The translations under genes were made by a program, and so were the position numbers. Below are positions 50,884 to 59,694 of a DNA stretch of 64,000 nucleotides, one piece after another (positions within the stretch are counted from its first letter, which is position 1; each line of letters opens with the position of its first letter). The notes below the pieces were generated by a model, which did not search any database, was not told the DNA's origin, and saw nothing but the letters and a program-made list of their open reading frames with translations. Origin of the DNA: Gemmatimonadaceae bacterium (GTDB lineage Bacteria; Gemmatimonadota; Gemmatimonadetes; Gemmatimonadales; Gemmatimonadaceae); NCBI GenBank assembly GCA_036504815.1, contig DASXUN010000021.1, positions 1-64,000 of the forward strand, written 5' to 3'.

Positions 50884-53800
50884 CTACCCCTTCAGTCCGC
50901 GCAGTCGCTTCAGCTTGTCCTGCACTTCGCGCACCTTGGGCTGCAGTTCGGGTTCGGCGTCCTTCCACATCGCGGTGAACTTCTCGAAGTTCTCGATCGC
51001 TTTCGCCTTGTTCCCCTTCGCGTCATAGAGTTCGCCGAGACGCTTGTACGACCCGGCCCGGAACTCGGCATCGAAGTCGGGGAGCGAGCCCCGCGAGTTC
51101 GTGAACTTCTCGAAGTACGCGATGGCCGAGTCGGGGCGGCTCGCATTGTCGTGCGCCTGTGCCAAGGCGACCCACGCATAGCGCCAGTTGATGGTCGCCC
51201 GCTTGTCGGCCTCGAGGACCTGGGCGATCGCCGCATCCCACCGATGCTCGGCCAGCGCCACCTGTCCCGCGTAGAACGCGCGGTCACCAATGACGTCCGG
51301 CGATTCGCCGACTTGGTCCTTCTCCCACCCCTGCGCGGCAAGCCGGGCGGTGGCCGGATCGCTCATCTTGGCTGCAATCCGCGAGAGGTAGCGGTACGGC
51401 CGCTCGGACGGGGCCAGCTTGCTGAGGGGGACGCGAGCCAGGCCGCGTGCGATGACCGCGCGCGCCTCGGCGGGCCGGTCCAGCGTCCCGGCCAGCATGT
51501 ACGCGCTGTCGAGATAGAATTGCAGCTGGTTCACCGGCGTCGCGGCCGCCTTGAGCGACGCCTCACTGGATTGCGAAGACCAGCGCAGCGACTCGCGTGG
51601 CTGCCCGCGCAACTCAGCGACCGACGCGACGGTATTCGCGCTGCGCGTCGCCTGACGCGTCGTGCGCGCAACGGCGTGCACCGCGCGGCCGACGGAATCC
51701 GCCGCCCGCAGGTCGCCGGTGCCGATCGCCACATAGGCGTCCGCCTCCCACAGGTCGGCACTGTTCGGCAGCTTCGCGTGGAACGCCTTGCGGGTGGAGT
51801 CGAGCCCCGAGATGTGGCCGAGGATCGTCTGCATCTGCATCAGGTTGGTGAACGCGCCGCCGAAGCTGCGCGGCAGTTCCGTCACCTTGCGGTATCGCTC
51901 TTCGGCGCGCGCGAACTCGCGCTTCTCGCCGTAGATGACCGCGGCGTTGTTGAGTGCCGCGGTGCTCAGCGAATCGAGCTGCGCCGCGGCATCGTAGGCC
52001 GCGAGCGCCTTATCCCGGTCGTGCTTCGGACCGCGGGTGAAGTAGTACCCCTCGGTCAGCAGGCGCTCCATCTCCGTGAGCCGGCTGCGGTGCCGGTACG
52101 CGGCCTCCATGGCCGCCAGCTGCAGCGGGCGGTTCGTCCCTTCGTTGCCGAGCACCACGGCGATCTTGCGCCACGCCATGGCGAATCCACTGTCGATCGA
52201 CACCGCCTCCTGCAGCAGCGCCACGGCGCGCTCGGCGTCGCCCAGCTCGTCGGAGGCCTGTGAGCCCTGCACGTACTTGCGCAGCGCCGCCAGCGAGGGC
52301 GTGGAGACGCGCTCGAGCTCGGAGCTCTTCTGGATGCTGCGCAACGACTCGCCGGCGCGCTCGCGCACCGCGCGGGACAGCTTCCCGAGAGCGGTGATCA
52401 GGTCGTCTTCGCCACCCGCCGTCTCGCGAAAGGTCACCAGCTCGTTGCCGTCGAGCGCGTTCACCAGCCGCGCCGACACCACGTAGCCCTTGCCGAGCCG
52501 TACGACTTCACCGTCGAGCACCGCCTTGGCGCCCTCGCGGGTGGCGATCTCGCGGGCGACGTCAAACTGCACCACGCTCTCCCGCGGGCGCTGCATCATC
52601 CCCAGCAGGTCGCGCATGTTGGCGCGCGTCAGCACGCGCAGCGAGCTGGACTGCCCCAGGTCCGTGCGCAGCGCTTCCGCGACCGTACCGCCGAGCGTCG
52701 AGTCGCCGGCCGGGCTGCGGAAGTCCGCGACCACAATCGTCTCGCGATCACCGAAGGTGCCGCGTCCGCGCAATGAACCGAATGGCCCCACGCCCATCGC
52801 GCGCATCACCATGAAGGCGATGACCAGTGCCACGAAGCCGCCCACCGCGATGCTCCCGCCCAGCCAGGTGCGCCGCCACGAGACGTGCGGCACGGCCCGC
52901 ATCGCCAGGGTCGCCATCGTCCCCTGCGGCGCCGTGGAACCGCCGGGCGTGAACTGCGGCGTCACCGTGTAGGCGCGGTGTGCCACCTTCTGCACGTACC
53001 AGGTGATGCCGATGACGGGCAGCCCCGCGAGCATCACGCCGACGGAGCCCGGCAGCACCCAGTCGGGGAGGCCGATGACGCGCATCGCCGCCCAGGCGGT
53101 GATTACGGTCAGCACCGCGGCGCCGGCCCAGAGCGCGAACGCCTTGCCAAGGTTGATGCGCCCGCCGGCAAGGATGGCCGGCGCCGCGGCGGCCGCGCCG
53201 CTCGACGTGATCGTGTCGAGCACCCGCACGAGGTCCAGCGCCTGCTGCGGACGCGCCGCCGGTTCCTTCTCGAGGCAGCGCATCACCAGGTCGGCCAGTG
53301 TCTCCGGGCAGTCCGTTCGCAGCGTGCGCACGTCCTTCGGCGTCTCGCCCAGTTGCGCGGCCAGCAGCCGCGCTGGCGTCATCCCGTGGAATGGGGGGCG
53401 GCCCGCGAGCAATTCGTACGCCATCGCCCCGAACGAGTAGAGATCGGCGCGACTGTCGGTGCCCGGATCGCCCGCCGCCTGCTCGGGCGCCATGTACGTC
53501 GGCGTGCCGATGGAGGTGCCGGCCACCGTGAGCATCGTGTTCGGCGCCGAGTCCTCGCTGGTGGTGCGCGCGGCGCTGATGGCCTTGGCAATGCCGAAGT
53601 CGGTGACCGTCGCGCTCCCCGTGGAGAGGAGCACGTTGTCGGGCTTGATGTCGCGGTGCACGATGCCGTTGGCGTGCGCGTAGGCGAGGGCGCGCGCCAC
53701 GTCGCGCAGGATCCCGACGATCTCGGTGATAGACATCGGCCCCTGACCCAGCCGCTGTCGCAACGAATCACCGTCCACATACGGCATCGAGAACCACGGA

Positions 53801-54060
53801 AGACCGTCCACGTCACCGGCCGTGAGGACCGGGACGACGTGCGGATGCTGGAGCTTGGCCGCCATCATCACTTCGCGACGGAAGCGCTCCACCGAGATGC
53901 CCGCGAGCAGCTCGGGAGCCAGCACCTTCACGACGACGCGCCGATCGAGGGCGCGTTCGCGAACGAGGTACGTGCGCGACATGCCGCCGCCACCGAGTTC
54001 GCGCTCGAAAATGTATGAGCCCTCGAGTGCCGTCTCGAGGCGCTGCCGAAGATCGTCCAT
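50884..54060 (-). CDS. Membrane Ser/Thr protein kinase with TPR-like C-terminus
   Basis: The 1058-residue protein starts with a PknB-like kinase domain (about 15-280): glycine loop LGGGGMSRTY, VVKVL Lys45, IVHRDIKPDNVLL (135-145), VTDFGIAKA and TPTYMAPEQAAG. Three membrane segments lie at about 320-345, 350-370 and 400-425. The outside part begins with a region resembling an adenylate-cyclase-associated/FlgO-like beta-alpha module (TIVVADFRSPAGDSTLGGTVAEALRTDL). It continues with helical repeats of TPR type (ERAVALLQEAVSIDSGFAMAW, FARAEERYRKVTELP, SAIAYFEKFTNSRG, KAKAIENFEKFTAMWKD). This architecture is frequent in Gemmatimonadota and Acidobacteria. Targets are unknown. Confidence 0.93.
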   Translation of the reverse strand: MDDLRQRLETALEGSYIFERELGGGGMSRTYLVRERALDRRVVVKVLAPELLAGISVERFRREVMMAAKLQHPHVVPVLTAGDVDGLPWFSMPYVDGDSLRQRLGQGPMSITEIVGILRDVARALAYAHANGIVHRDIKPDNVLLSTGSATVTDFGIAKAISAARTTSEDSAPNTMLTVAGTSIGTPTYMAPEQAAGDPGTDSRADLYSFGAMAYELLAGRPPFHGMTPARLLAAQLGETPKDVRTLRTDCPETLADLVMRCLEKEPAARPQQALDLVRVLDTITSSGAAAAAPAILAGGRINLGKAFALWAGAAVLTVITAWAAMRVIGLPDWVLPGSVGVMLAGLPVIGITWYVQKVAHRAYTVTPQFTPGGSTAPQGTMATLAMRAVPHVSWRRTWLGGSIAVGGFVALVIAFMVMRAMGVGPFGSLRGRGTFGDRETIVVADFRSPAGDSTLGGTVAEALRTDLGQSSSLRVLTRANMRDLLGMMQRPRESVVQFDVAREIATREGAKAVLDGEVVRLGKGYVVSARLVNALDGNELVTFRETAGGEDDLITALGKLSRAVRERAGESLRSIQKSSELERVSTPSLAALRKYVQGSQASDELGDAERAVALLQEAVSIDSGFAMAWRKIAVVLGNEGTNRPLQLAAMEAAYRHRSRLTEMERLLTEGYYFTRGPKHDRDKALAAYDAAAQLDSLSTAALNNAAVIYGEKREFARAEERYRKVTELPRSFGGAFTNLMQMQTILGHISGLDSTRKAFHAKLPNSADLWEADAYVAIGTGDLRAADSVGRAVHAVARTTRQATRSANTVASVAELRGQPRESLRWSSQSSEASLKAAATPVNQLQFYLDSAYMLAGTLDRPAEARAVIARGLARVPLSKLAPSERPYRYLSRIAAKMSDPATARLAAQGWEKDQVGESPDVIGDRAFYAGQVALAEHRWDAAIAQVLEADKRATINWRYAWVALAQAHDNASRPDSAIAYFEKFTNSRGSLPDFDAEFRAGSYKRLGELYDAKGNKAKAIENFEKFTAMWKDAEPELQPKVREVQDKLKRLRGLKG

Positions 54061-54181
54061 GCGGGGGGCTGGAGGGGGACGGTCCGACGATTAGCCTCGA
54101 ATATGCGGTTCACTCCCGCCGGAGCGCCAGCGGGGCGGGCGCTCGCACGCCCGCCCCGCCCCAGTTCTCGCCCCGCCTCCG

Positions 54182-55201
54182 CTACTTCTTCGGCTGCTGC
54201 GGGAACGCGATATAGTCGGTGTTGAGATCGCCGGTCATCGAGCCCATCCACGTGACGACGGACTGGACGTCCGCCGGCGGAAGCTCCTTGCTCAGCTGGT
54301 GGTGCGCCATCAGCCGCACCGCCTCGTTGAGGCTCGCCACGGATCCGTCGTGGAAATACGGCCCCGTCTTCTCGATGTTCCGCAGCGACGGCACCTTGAA
54401 GACGAACAGGTCTTTCGCGTCCTTGGTCACCGCAAAGCGCCCGCTGTCCGCCTGCGAGAACCAGGCCACCTGCGCCCCGGCTTTCTGGTAGCGATCGCCG
54501 CCCATGTACGTCCCCATGTGACAGGCCTGGCAACCGGTGTTGAGGAACGTTCTCAACCCTTTCTGCTCCTCGGCCGTCAGCGCCGTGGAATCACCGGCGA
54601 CGAACTTGTCCCAACGCGACGGCGTGAGAAGCTTGCGCTCGAAGGCGCCGATCGCATTGCCGACGTTGTCGTAGCTCACGGGCTGCCGATCATTGGGAAA
54701 CGCCGCGCGGAACTGCGCCACGTACGCCGGCGATCCGCGCAAGTGCGCGAGCACCTCCAAGGTGTCCAGCATTCCCATCTCGACCGGATTCAGGATCGGA
54801 CCCTTCGCCTGTGCCTCCACATCGGCGGCGCGCCCGTCCCAGAACTGCGCGATATGCCCGGCGGCGTGATAGACGGTTGGCGCGTTGCGGTTGCCCGCCT
54901 TGCCGTTGTGGCCCAGCGACACGCTCCGGCCGTCTGCTCCCCAGCCATTCAACGGATGGCACCCGTTGCACGACACGTCGTGGCTCTCCGAGAGCACCGT
55001 CTCGTAGTACAGCGCACGCCCCAACTGGATCTTCGCGTCGGAGAGTGGCTGATTGGCGACTTCCACCACCGCCGGAAGCGGTGCGAAGACGGCGAGATCG
55101 GCCTTGGTGATCGGCGCGTTGCCGCCTCCCTGCTCCTGCCTGGTGCCGCATCCCGCAGCGATCACGAGGATCGCCGCACCCACGAGTGAATACCGATTCA
55201 T
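54182..55201 (-). CDS. Di-heme cytochrome c peroxidase-family lipoprotein
   Basis: The ATG at 55201 with AGGAGG upstream gives 339 residues with a lipoprotein signal (LVIAAGC, Cys18). Two heme motifs are visible: CNGCH (SHDVSCNGCHPLNGWG) and CQACH (FLNTGCQACHMGTYMG). SDAKIQLGRALYYETVLSES, RNAPTVYHAAGHIAQFWDGRA and FKVPSLRNIEKTGPYFHDGSV are hallmarks of the bacterial cytochrome c peroxidase/MauG group. It should reduce peroxide or oxidise an electron donor in the periplasm. The longer open frame upstream was dropped because it lacks export features. It is divergent from the SulP gene. Confidence 0.93.
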   Translation of the reverse strand: MNRYSLVGAAILVIAAGCGTRQEQGGGNAPITKADLAVFAPLPAVVEVANQPLSDAKIQLGRALYYETVLSESHDVSCNGCHPLNGWGADGRSVSLGHNGKAGNRNAPTVYHAAGHIAQFWDGRAADVEAQAKGPILNPVEMGMLDTLEVLAHLRGSPAYVAQFRAAFPNDRQPVSYDNVGNAIGAFERKLLTPSRWDKFVAGDSTALTAEEQKGLRTFLNTGCQACHMGTYMGGDRYQKAGAQVAWFSQADSGRFAVTKDAKDLFVFKVPSLRNIEKTGPYFHDGSVASLNEAVRLMAHHQLSKELPPADVQSVVTWMGSMTGDLNTDYIAFPQQPKK

Positions 55202-55453
55202 CTGGGAATCCCTCCTGTGCCGATGAGCGGAACTCGGGCACGCGTCCGAGCGGTCCGCTGGTTGCGCCGCATTCGTGACAGACATCGTCGTCTGGAGCGA
55301 TAGCTCTATTGTGCGACCATCAGCCGGCATCGTCAGTCGGGCAACCACGGGTCGGACGTGGGATAATCCCCCGTACTCTCGCCGGCGCTCCCAATTCATG
55401 CCATGATAGCAGGCACGCTCCGGGCCACCGGGGCGTCGAGCCACGAGGGAACA

Positions 55454-57670
55454 ATGGCAACCATGGAACTCCCCACCGGCAGCGCGCCGTCGCGCGCCGG
55501 TGATCTCTGGGGCGGACTGGCGGCGATGCTGGTCGCGCTCCCCTCCTCCATCGCCTTTGGCGTCCTTATCTACAGCGCCATCGGCCCCGAGCAGGCCGGA
55601 GCCGGCGCTCTCGCCGGCATCCTCGGCGCCGCCGCGCTGGGGATCGTGGCGCCGCTCGTCGGTGGCAACGGCGGTTTCATCACCGCGCCGTGCGCACCGG
55701 CCGCCGCTATCCTGTCGGCGCTCGCCGCCGCGTTCGCCGCGCAGGGGCAGATGCCCCCCGACCGCATCATCGCGCTGCTCGGACTCACCGCCCTGCTCTC
55801 CGCGCTCTTGCAGTTGGTCTTCGGTGTGGCGCGCGTGGGGCGGCTCATCAAGTTCATCCCGTATCAGGTGGTGAGCGGCTACCTCTCCGGTGTCGCACTG
55901 ATCATCGCCGTCGGCCAGTTGCCCAAGCTGCTCGGCGTCCCCAAGGGGACGCATCTCGGCACCATGCTGGTGTCGCCGGACCTCTGGCGATGGCAGGGCA
56001 TCGTCGTCGGTCTCATCACCATCGCCGGCGTGCTGCTCGCACCCAAGGTGACCACCAAGGTGCCCGCCGCGATCATTGGCCTAGCCATTGGCGTGGCGTC
56101 GTACTTCGCGCTGACCTTCGTGGACGCCTCCCTGCTGACGCTCGAGGGGAACAAGCTGATTATCGGCCCGATTACGGCGTCTGGGTCGTTCGTGGATTCC
56201 GTGAGTGCGCGCGCCTCGTCGCTCCTCCAGATCGGGCCGTCCGACGTCTCGCTGGTGTTCAGCTCGGCCATCACGCTGGCCGTCCTTCTCTCGATTGACA
56301 CCCTGAAGACCGGCGTCGTGCTGGACACGCTGGTGCGCAGCCGCCACAACTCGAACCGCGAGCTCATTGGCCAGGGGACCGCCAACCTTGCGTCGTTCTT
56401 CATCGGCGGCATGGCCGGCGCCGGCACGATGGGCGCCACGCTCGTGAACGTCACGAGCGGCGGCCGCAGCCGCTGGTCCGGCGTGGCGGAGGGCGTCTTC
56501 GTCCTGCTCGCCTATCTCGTCCTCGGCACGCTCATCGCCTGGGTCCCGATCGGCGCGCTGGCCGGCATCCTGCTCGTCGTCGCGTTCCGGATGTTCGATC
56601 GGACGATGTTCAAACTCGTGCGCAATCCGTCCACGCGCGTGGATTTCATCGTCATCCTCACGGTGATTGCCGTCGCCCAGCACGAGCTCATCGCCGCGTC
56701 GGCAGTCGGTGTCTTCCTTGCCATCCTGCTCTTCATACGCGACCAGGCGCGCAGTTCGGTGATAGTCAACAAGCGCGACCTGCGCACGGTGCACTCCAAG
56801 CGGCGGCGCCTGCTCGCCGAGTCGGAGATCCTCGACGAGTTCGGCACCGAAGCCGTGGCCGTGCAGCTGCATGGCAACCTCTTCTTCGGGACCACCGACA
56901 AGCTGTTCAGCGAGCTTGAGGCGGATCTCACGCACTGCCGCTACCTGCTCTTCGACATGCGCCGCGTGCAGAGCATGGACTTCACCGCGGCGCACCTGTT
57001 CGAGCAGATGAAGGCGCGTGTGGCCGACAACAAGGGCGAGCTCATCTTCAGCTCCATGCCGTCTGGACTCGCGCGCAGCAGCGACATCGAGAGCTACCTC
57101 GCTCAACTCGGCTTGGTTGGCAGCGGGCACGGCATCCGCCTCTTCGAGACGCGTGACAGCGCCATCGAGTGGATCGAGGAACAGATCCTCCGCACGCACG
57201 GCTACACGGAGGAGGACGAGGGCGCCGCGCTCGACCTCAACGAGATCGAGATCTTCTCCGAGTTCAACGCCGAGACCATCCGCGAGTTGTCGGGTGCGGT
57301 CACGACACTCAGCGTGCCGGCCGGCGGCACCATCTGCAAACAGGGCGACGCGGGCGACGAGCTCTTCCTGTTGCGTCGCGGCCGCGTGAGCGCGCTGCTG
57401 CCGCTCGAGACGGGCAAGCGGCACCACGTGGCGACGTTCTGCCGTGGCGACTTCTTCGGCGAGATGGCGTTCATTGACCAGGAGCCTCGCTCGGCGAGCG
57501 TGGAGGCCGTCACGCCCACGGAGTTGTTCGTGCTGTCGCGTGCCCGGTTCAATGAAGTGGCCGGCAAGTATCCAGCGCTGGGCGGCACCATCTTCGAGCG
57601 GCTTGCCGTCGCCATCTCCAAGCGGCTTCGCTCGGCCGACACTGAACTGCGGGTGCTCGAAGAGCGGTAG
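55454..57670 (+). CDS. SulP anion transporter fused to STAS and cyclic-nucleotide-binding domains
   Basis: The 738-residue protein has about 11 membrane segments (for example GGLAAMLVALPSSIAFGVLIY and ALAGILGAAALGIVAPLVGG). SulP hallmarks are GLIKFIPYQVVSGYLSGVAL-type and NRELIGQGTANLASFFIGGMAG segments. A STAS domain follows at about 455-570 (VAVQLHGNLFFGTTDKLFSEL, YLLFDMRRVQSMDFTAAHLFEQM), then a cyclic nucleotide-binding/cupin domain at about 610-725 (GGTICKQGDAGDELFLLRRGRVSALL, FFGEMAFIDQEPRSASVEAVTPTELFVLSR). The F-G-E-M-A and R-S-A-S motifs suggest a competent ligand pocket. It probably carries bicarbonate, sulfate or another anion under nucleotide or phospho control. The GAGGGA spacing is tight (3 nt) at the chosen ATG. 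Confidence 0.92.
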   Translation: MATMELPTGSAPSRAGDLWGGLAAMLVALPSSIAFGVLIYSAIGPEQAGAGALAGILGAAALGIVAPLVGGNGGFITAPCAPAAAILSALAAAFAAQGQMPPDRIIALLGLTALLSALLQLVFGVARVGRLIKFIPYQVVSGYLSGVALIIAVGQLPKLLGVPKGTHLGTMLVSPDLWRWQGIVVGLITIAGVLLAPKVTTKVPAAIIGLAIGVASYFALTFVDASLLTLEGNKLIIGPITASGSFVDSVSARASSLLQIGPSDVSLVFSSAITLAVLLSIDTLKTGVVLDTLVRSRHNSNRELIGQGTANLASFFIGGMAGAGTMGATLVNVTSGGRSRWSGVAEGVFVLLAYLVLGTLIAWVPIGALAGILLVVAFRMFDRTMFKLVRNPSTRVDFIVILTVIAVAQHELIAASAVGVFLAILLFIRDQARSSVIVNKRDLRTVHSKRRRLLAESEILDEFGTEAVAVQLHGNLFFGTTDKLFSELEADLTHCRYLLFDMRRVQSMDFTAAHLFEQMKARVADNKGELIFSSMPSGLARSSDIESYLAQLGLVGSGHGIRLFETRDSAIEWIEEQILRTHGYTEEDEGAALDLNEIEIFSEFNAETIRELSGAVTTLSVPAGGTICKQGDAGDELFLLRRGRVSALLPLETGKRHHVATFCRGDFFGEMAFIDQEPRSASVEAVTPTELFVLSRARFNEVAGKYPALGGTIFERLAVAISKRLRSADTELRVLEER

Positions 57671-57745
57671 CGCCTCGCCAAGGCCGAGTTGCCGCGCCGG
57701 GCGCCACTCGCGTCCGGCGCGGTTCTCGTTGACATTACTCCCCTC

Positions 57746-58744
57746 ATGGATCCCATCACGCACACGCTGGCCGGCGCGACGATGGCGCGCGCCGGGCTCG
57801 ACCGCCGCACCCCGCTCGCCACGGCCGCGCTCCTGCTAGGCGCCAACGCGCCGGACATCGACATCTTCACCGCGCTCGGCGAGGCCAATGCCACGCTCGC
57901 CTGCCGGCGGGGATGGACGCACGGGCCGCTGGCGTGGATCGTGCTGCCGTTCGCGGTGGCCGGGTTGCTCATGGCGTGGGACCGGTGGGTGCGACGACGG
58001 CGCGATCCATCGGCCAATCCTGTGCGCGGCGACGCTTTGCTCTCTCTGGCGGCGCTTGGCGTCTTCAGCCATCCGGCGCTCGACTGGCTCAACACCTACG
58101 GCATCCGCCTGCTGAAGCCGTTCAGCGAGACGTGGTTCCGCGGCGACAGTGTGTTCATCATCGACCCGTGGATTTGGTTGCTGCTGGGGACCGGCCTCAT
58201 CGTGGCGCGGCGCGCCCAGCCCAACCAGTCGCGCGCCACGCGCCTTGCCCGCACCGCTGGAATGCTGGCGCTCGCGTACGTCGCGACCATGATCGGACTC
58301 AGTGTGCAGGGCAAGCGGGTGACGCGCTCGGCGGCGGATGCGGCGGGCATCGCCCCCATCACTGAGGTGCTCTATTCGCCGCGGCCAGCCAATCCGTTCG
58401 CCGCTGACGTTGTCGTGCGCACACCGGTTGCGTACCACCCCGGCGCCTTGCGATGGCTCTCTGATCCGCGCGTGACGTTCACCGGCATAGTCATTCCGCG
58501 CGGAGACTGGGACGCGCCCGCCGTGCTGCGAGCGCGCGCGACGCCGGCGGCACGCAACTACCTGGTCTGGTCGCAGTTCCCGTATGTGCGCGTCGAGGTG
58601 CAGGGCGCCGACACTACCGTCTTCTTTGGCGACGCGCGCTACCGTGCGGGGTCGGCGGGGACTCTAGGTGGACTGCTCCTCCACGTCTCGCATCAGGTGC
58701 CTACGGCGCGTGCTGGTGGCAGAAGAGAAGGGGCCACTCCCTGA
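57746..58744 (+). CDS. YdjM-like membrane-bound metal-dependent hydrolase
   Basis: The ATG at 57746 begins MDPITHTLAGATMARAG, the conserved start of the LexA-regulated YdjM-type membrane hydrolase family, which has P-I-T-H and N-A-P-D-I-D (LLLGANAPDIDIFT) as likely metal motifs. HGPLAWIVLPFAVAGLLMAW and FSHPALDWLNTYGIRLL add further His/Asp ligands, with membrane segments at 80-100, 110-125, 150-170 and 185-205. The last 100 residues are a soluble beta-rich extension. The catalysed reaction is unknown. It starts 75 bp after the SulP gene stop and may be co-transcribed. Confidence 0.87.
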   Translation: MDPITHTLAGATMARAGLDRRTPLATAALLLGANAPDIDIFTALGEANATLACRRGWTHGPLAWIVLPFAVAGLLMAWDRWVRRRRDPSANPVRGDALLSLAALGVFSHPALDWLNTYGIRLLKPFSETWFRGDSVFIIDPWIWLLLGTGLIVARRAQPNQSRATRLARTAGMLALAYVATMIGLSVQGKRVTRSAADAAGIAPITEVLYSPRPANPFAADVVVRTPVAYHPGALRWLSDPRVTFTGIVIPRGDWDAPAVLRARATPAARNYLVWSQFPYVRVEVQGADTTVFFGDARYRAGSAGTLGGLLLHVSHQVPTARAGGRREGATP

Positions 58745-59332
58745 GTCCTCGCAACGCTTCTTCATAGCACCCCGTACGACCGTGTGCGACGGAGGATGAC
58801 CTCACGTCGCCTAGGTTTGGCGCGCGTAGTAGAGGATCGCGTGCCCATGTATCGTGCCGACGTGACCGCCGACAACGTCGAGCACGTCGAGAGGCCCCCT
58901 ACCGTCACCGAAGCGCAGGCTAGTAGGCCGCAGCCGCGGTGCGTTAGCTATGACGATCAGGGCGCCTGCACATTTTGTCTGTCCACGGAGTGTCATCAAC
59001 AGCTCCCCGGCATTCGTCTTACACTTGCGCTCTAGCTCACACCCAACCAGTGATGACCAGTACATGCAGCAACTTCTCACAGTGGCGCCATACTGAGGAG
59101 ACAGTGTTCATGCGGCACGACTACCTCGACGCCTCGCTACAATCTCTCGTTCCGCGACCTTAACGCCGGGAGCAGGCGAGCCACGCACCAACCTCGCCAT
59201 CAGCAAGCATTATACATTGCCACTGCCGCGTTACTTGCCGTAATAGTCTATAACCGGTAGTTTCTGCGGAGTCGATAGCGGCGTGTCCGCAGTCGCTATC
59301 GGCCGTTGCTCACTCACTAACGAGGAGTTCAT
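58745..59332. other. Gene-poor interval in front of cassette 2
   Basis: These 588 bp look distinct from the flanking genes and hold no gene that I can support. Two short reading frames (58784-59035 plus, 58811-59080 minus) overlap each other and have no family signature. TTGCCA (59217-59222) and TAATAG (59241-59246), 18 nt apart, are a possible promoter for the Cys-rich peptide. CGATAGCG and CGCTATCG (59273-59280, 59294-59301) form a hairpin in the leader. Confidence 0.5.
59273..59301 (+). promoter_or_regulatory. Hairpin in the leader of cassette 2
   Basis: CGATAGCG (59273-59280) pairs perfectly with CGCTATCG (59294-59301) around a 13-nt loop, 31 nt before the peptide start codon. Cassette 1 has a different hairpin 48 nt before its peptide gene. 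Either could influence mRNA stability or be an operator; the sequences are not alike. Confidence 0.4.
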
Positions 59333-59632
59333 ATGCGTGCCCCGATAAGGCGAGCGCGGCAGCTGCTTGGCATCATCGCGCTCGCGGCCCTGTAGTCAGC
59401 TTCCACCGCACTTGCCGCGCCGTCGTCGCGCAGCACGGTGGATCAGTGCGGGCTCTGCACCAACCAGATTGAGTGTCCATTCGACTTGACAGTGTATGAC
59501 TCCGCATGTCAGCAGCACTGTGGTCCCGCTTCGTATGCAGGTGGTTGCTGGCGGCCAGGAGGGCCCGAGTTCCCGCCGGGATGCGCGTCTGGCGGAGGCC
59601 AGAGTTTCGTTGTCTGCTACGAGCCGGACTAG
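59333..59632 (+). pseudogene. Cassette 2: eight-cysteine exported peptide with in-frame amber codon
   Basis: GAGGAG (59322-59327) is well placed for the ATG at 59333, which encodes MRAPIRRARQLLGIIALAAL, a normal signal-peptide start. An in-frame TAG at 59393-59395 interrupts the hydrophobic core. The frame then continues SASTALAAPSS and a mature part with eight Cys (codons 39, 42, 48, 59, 63, 72, 84, 95) that align with those of the peptide at 48763-49041. QCGLC, CGPASYAGGC, a PPG motif near the seventh Cys and the terminal CYEPD are shared. A GTG at 59438 could start a leaderless fragment. Nonsense mutation (TCG to TAG), read-through or a sequence error are all possible. Confidence 0.8.
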
Positions 59633-59694
59633 CCTACGCTGACCTGGTGCGCGGACCACCGGGTCAACCCATCCGACATTTCCGAGGATTGAAC

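Noticed and set aside
58811-59080. 89-codon minus-strand frame in the gene-poor interval before cassette 2
   Set aside because: No signal peptide, domain or convincing ribosome-binding site was seen, and it overlaps an equally weak frame on the other strand.
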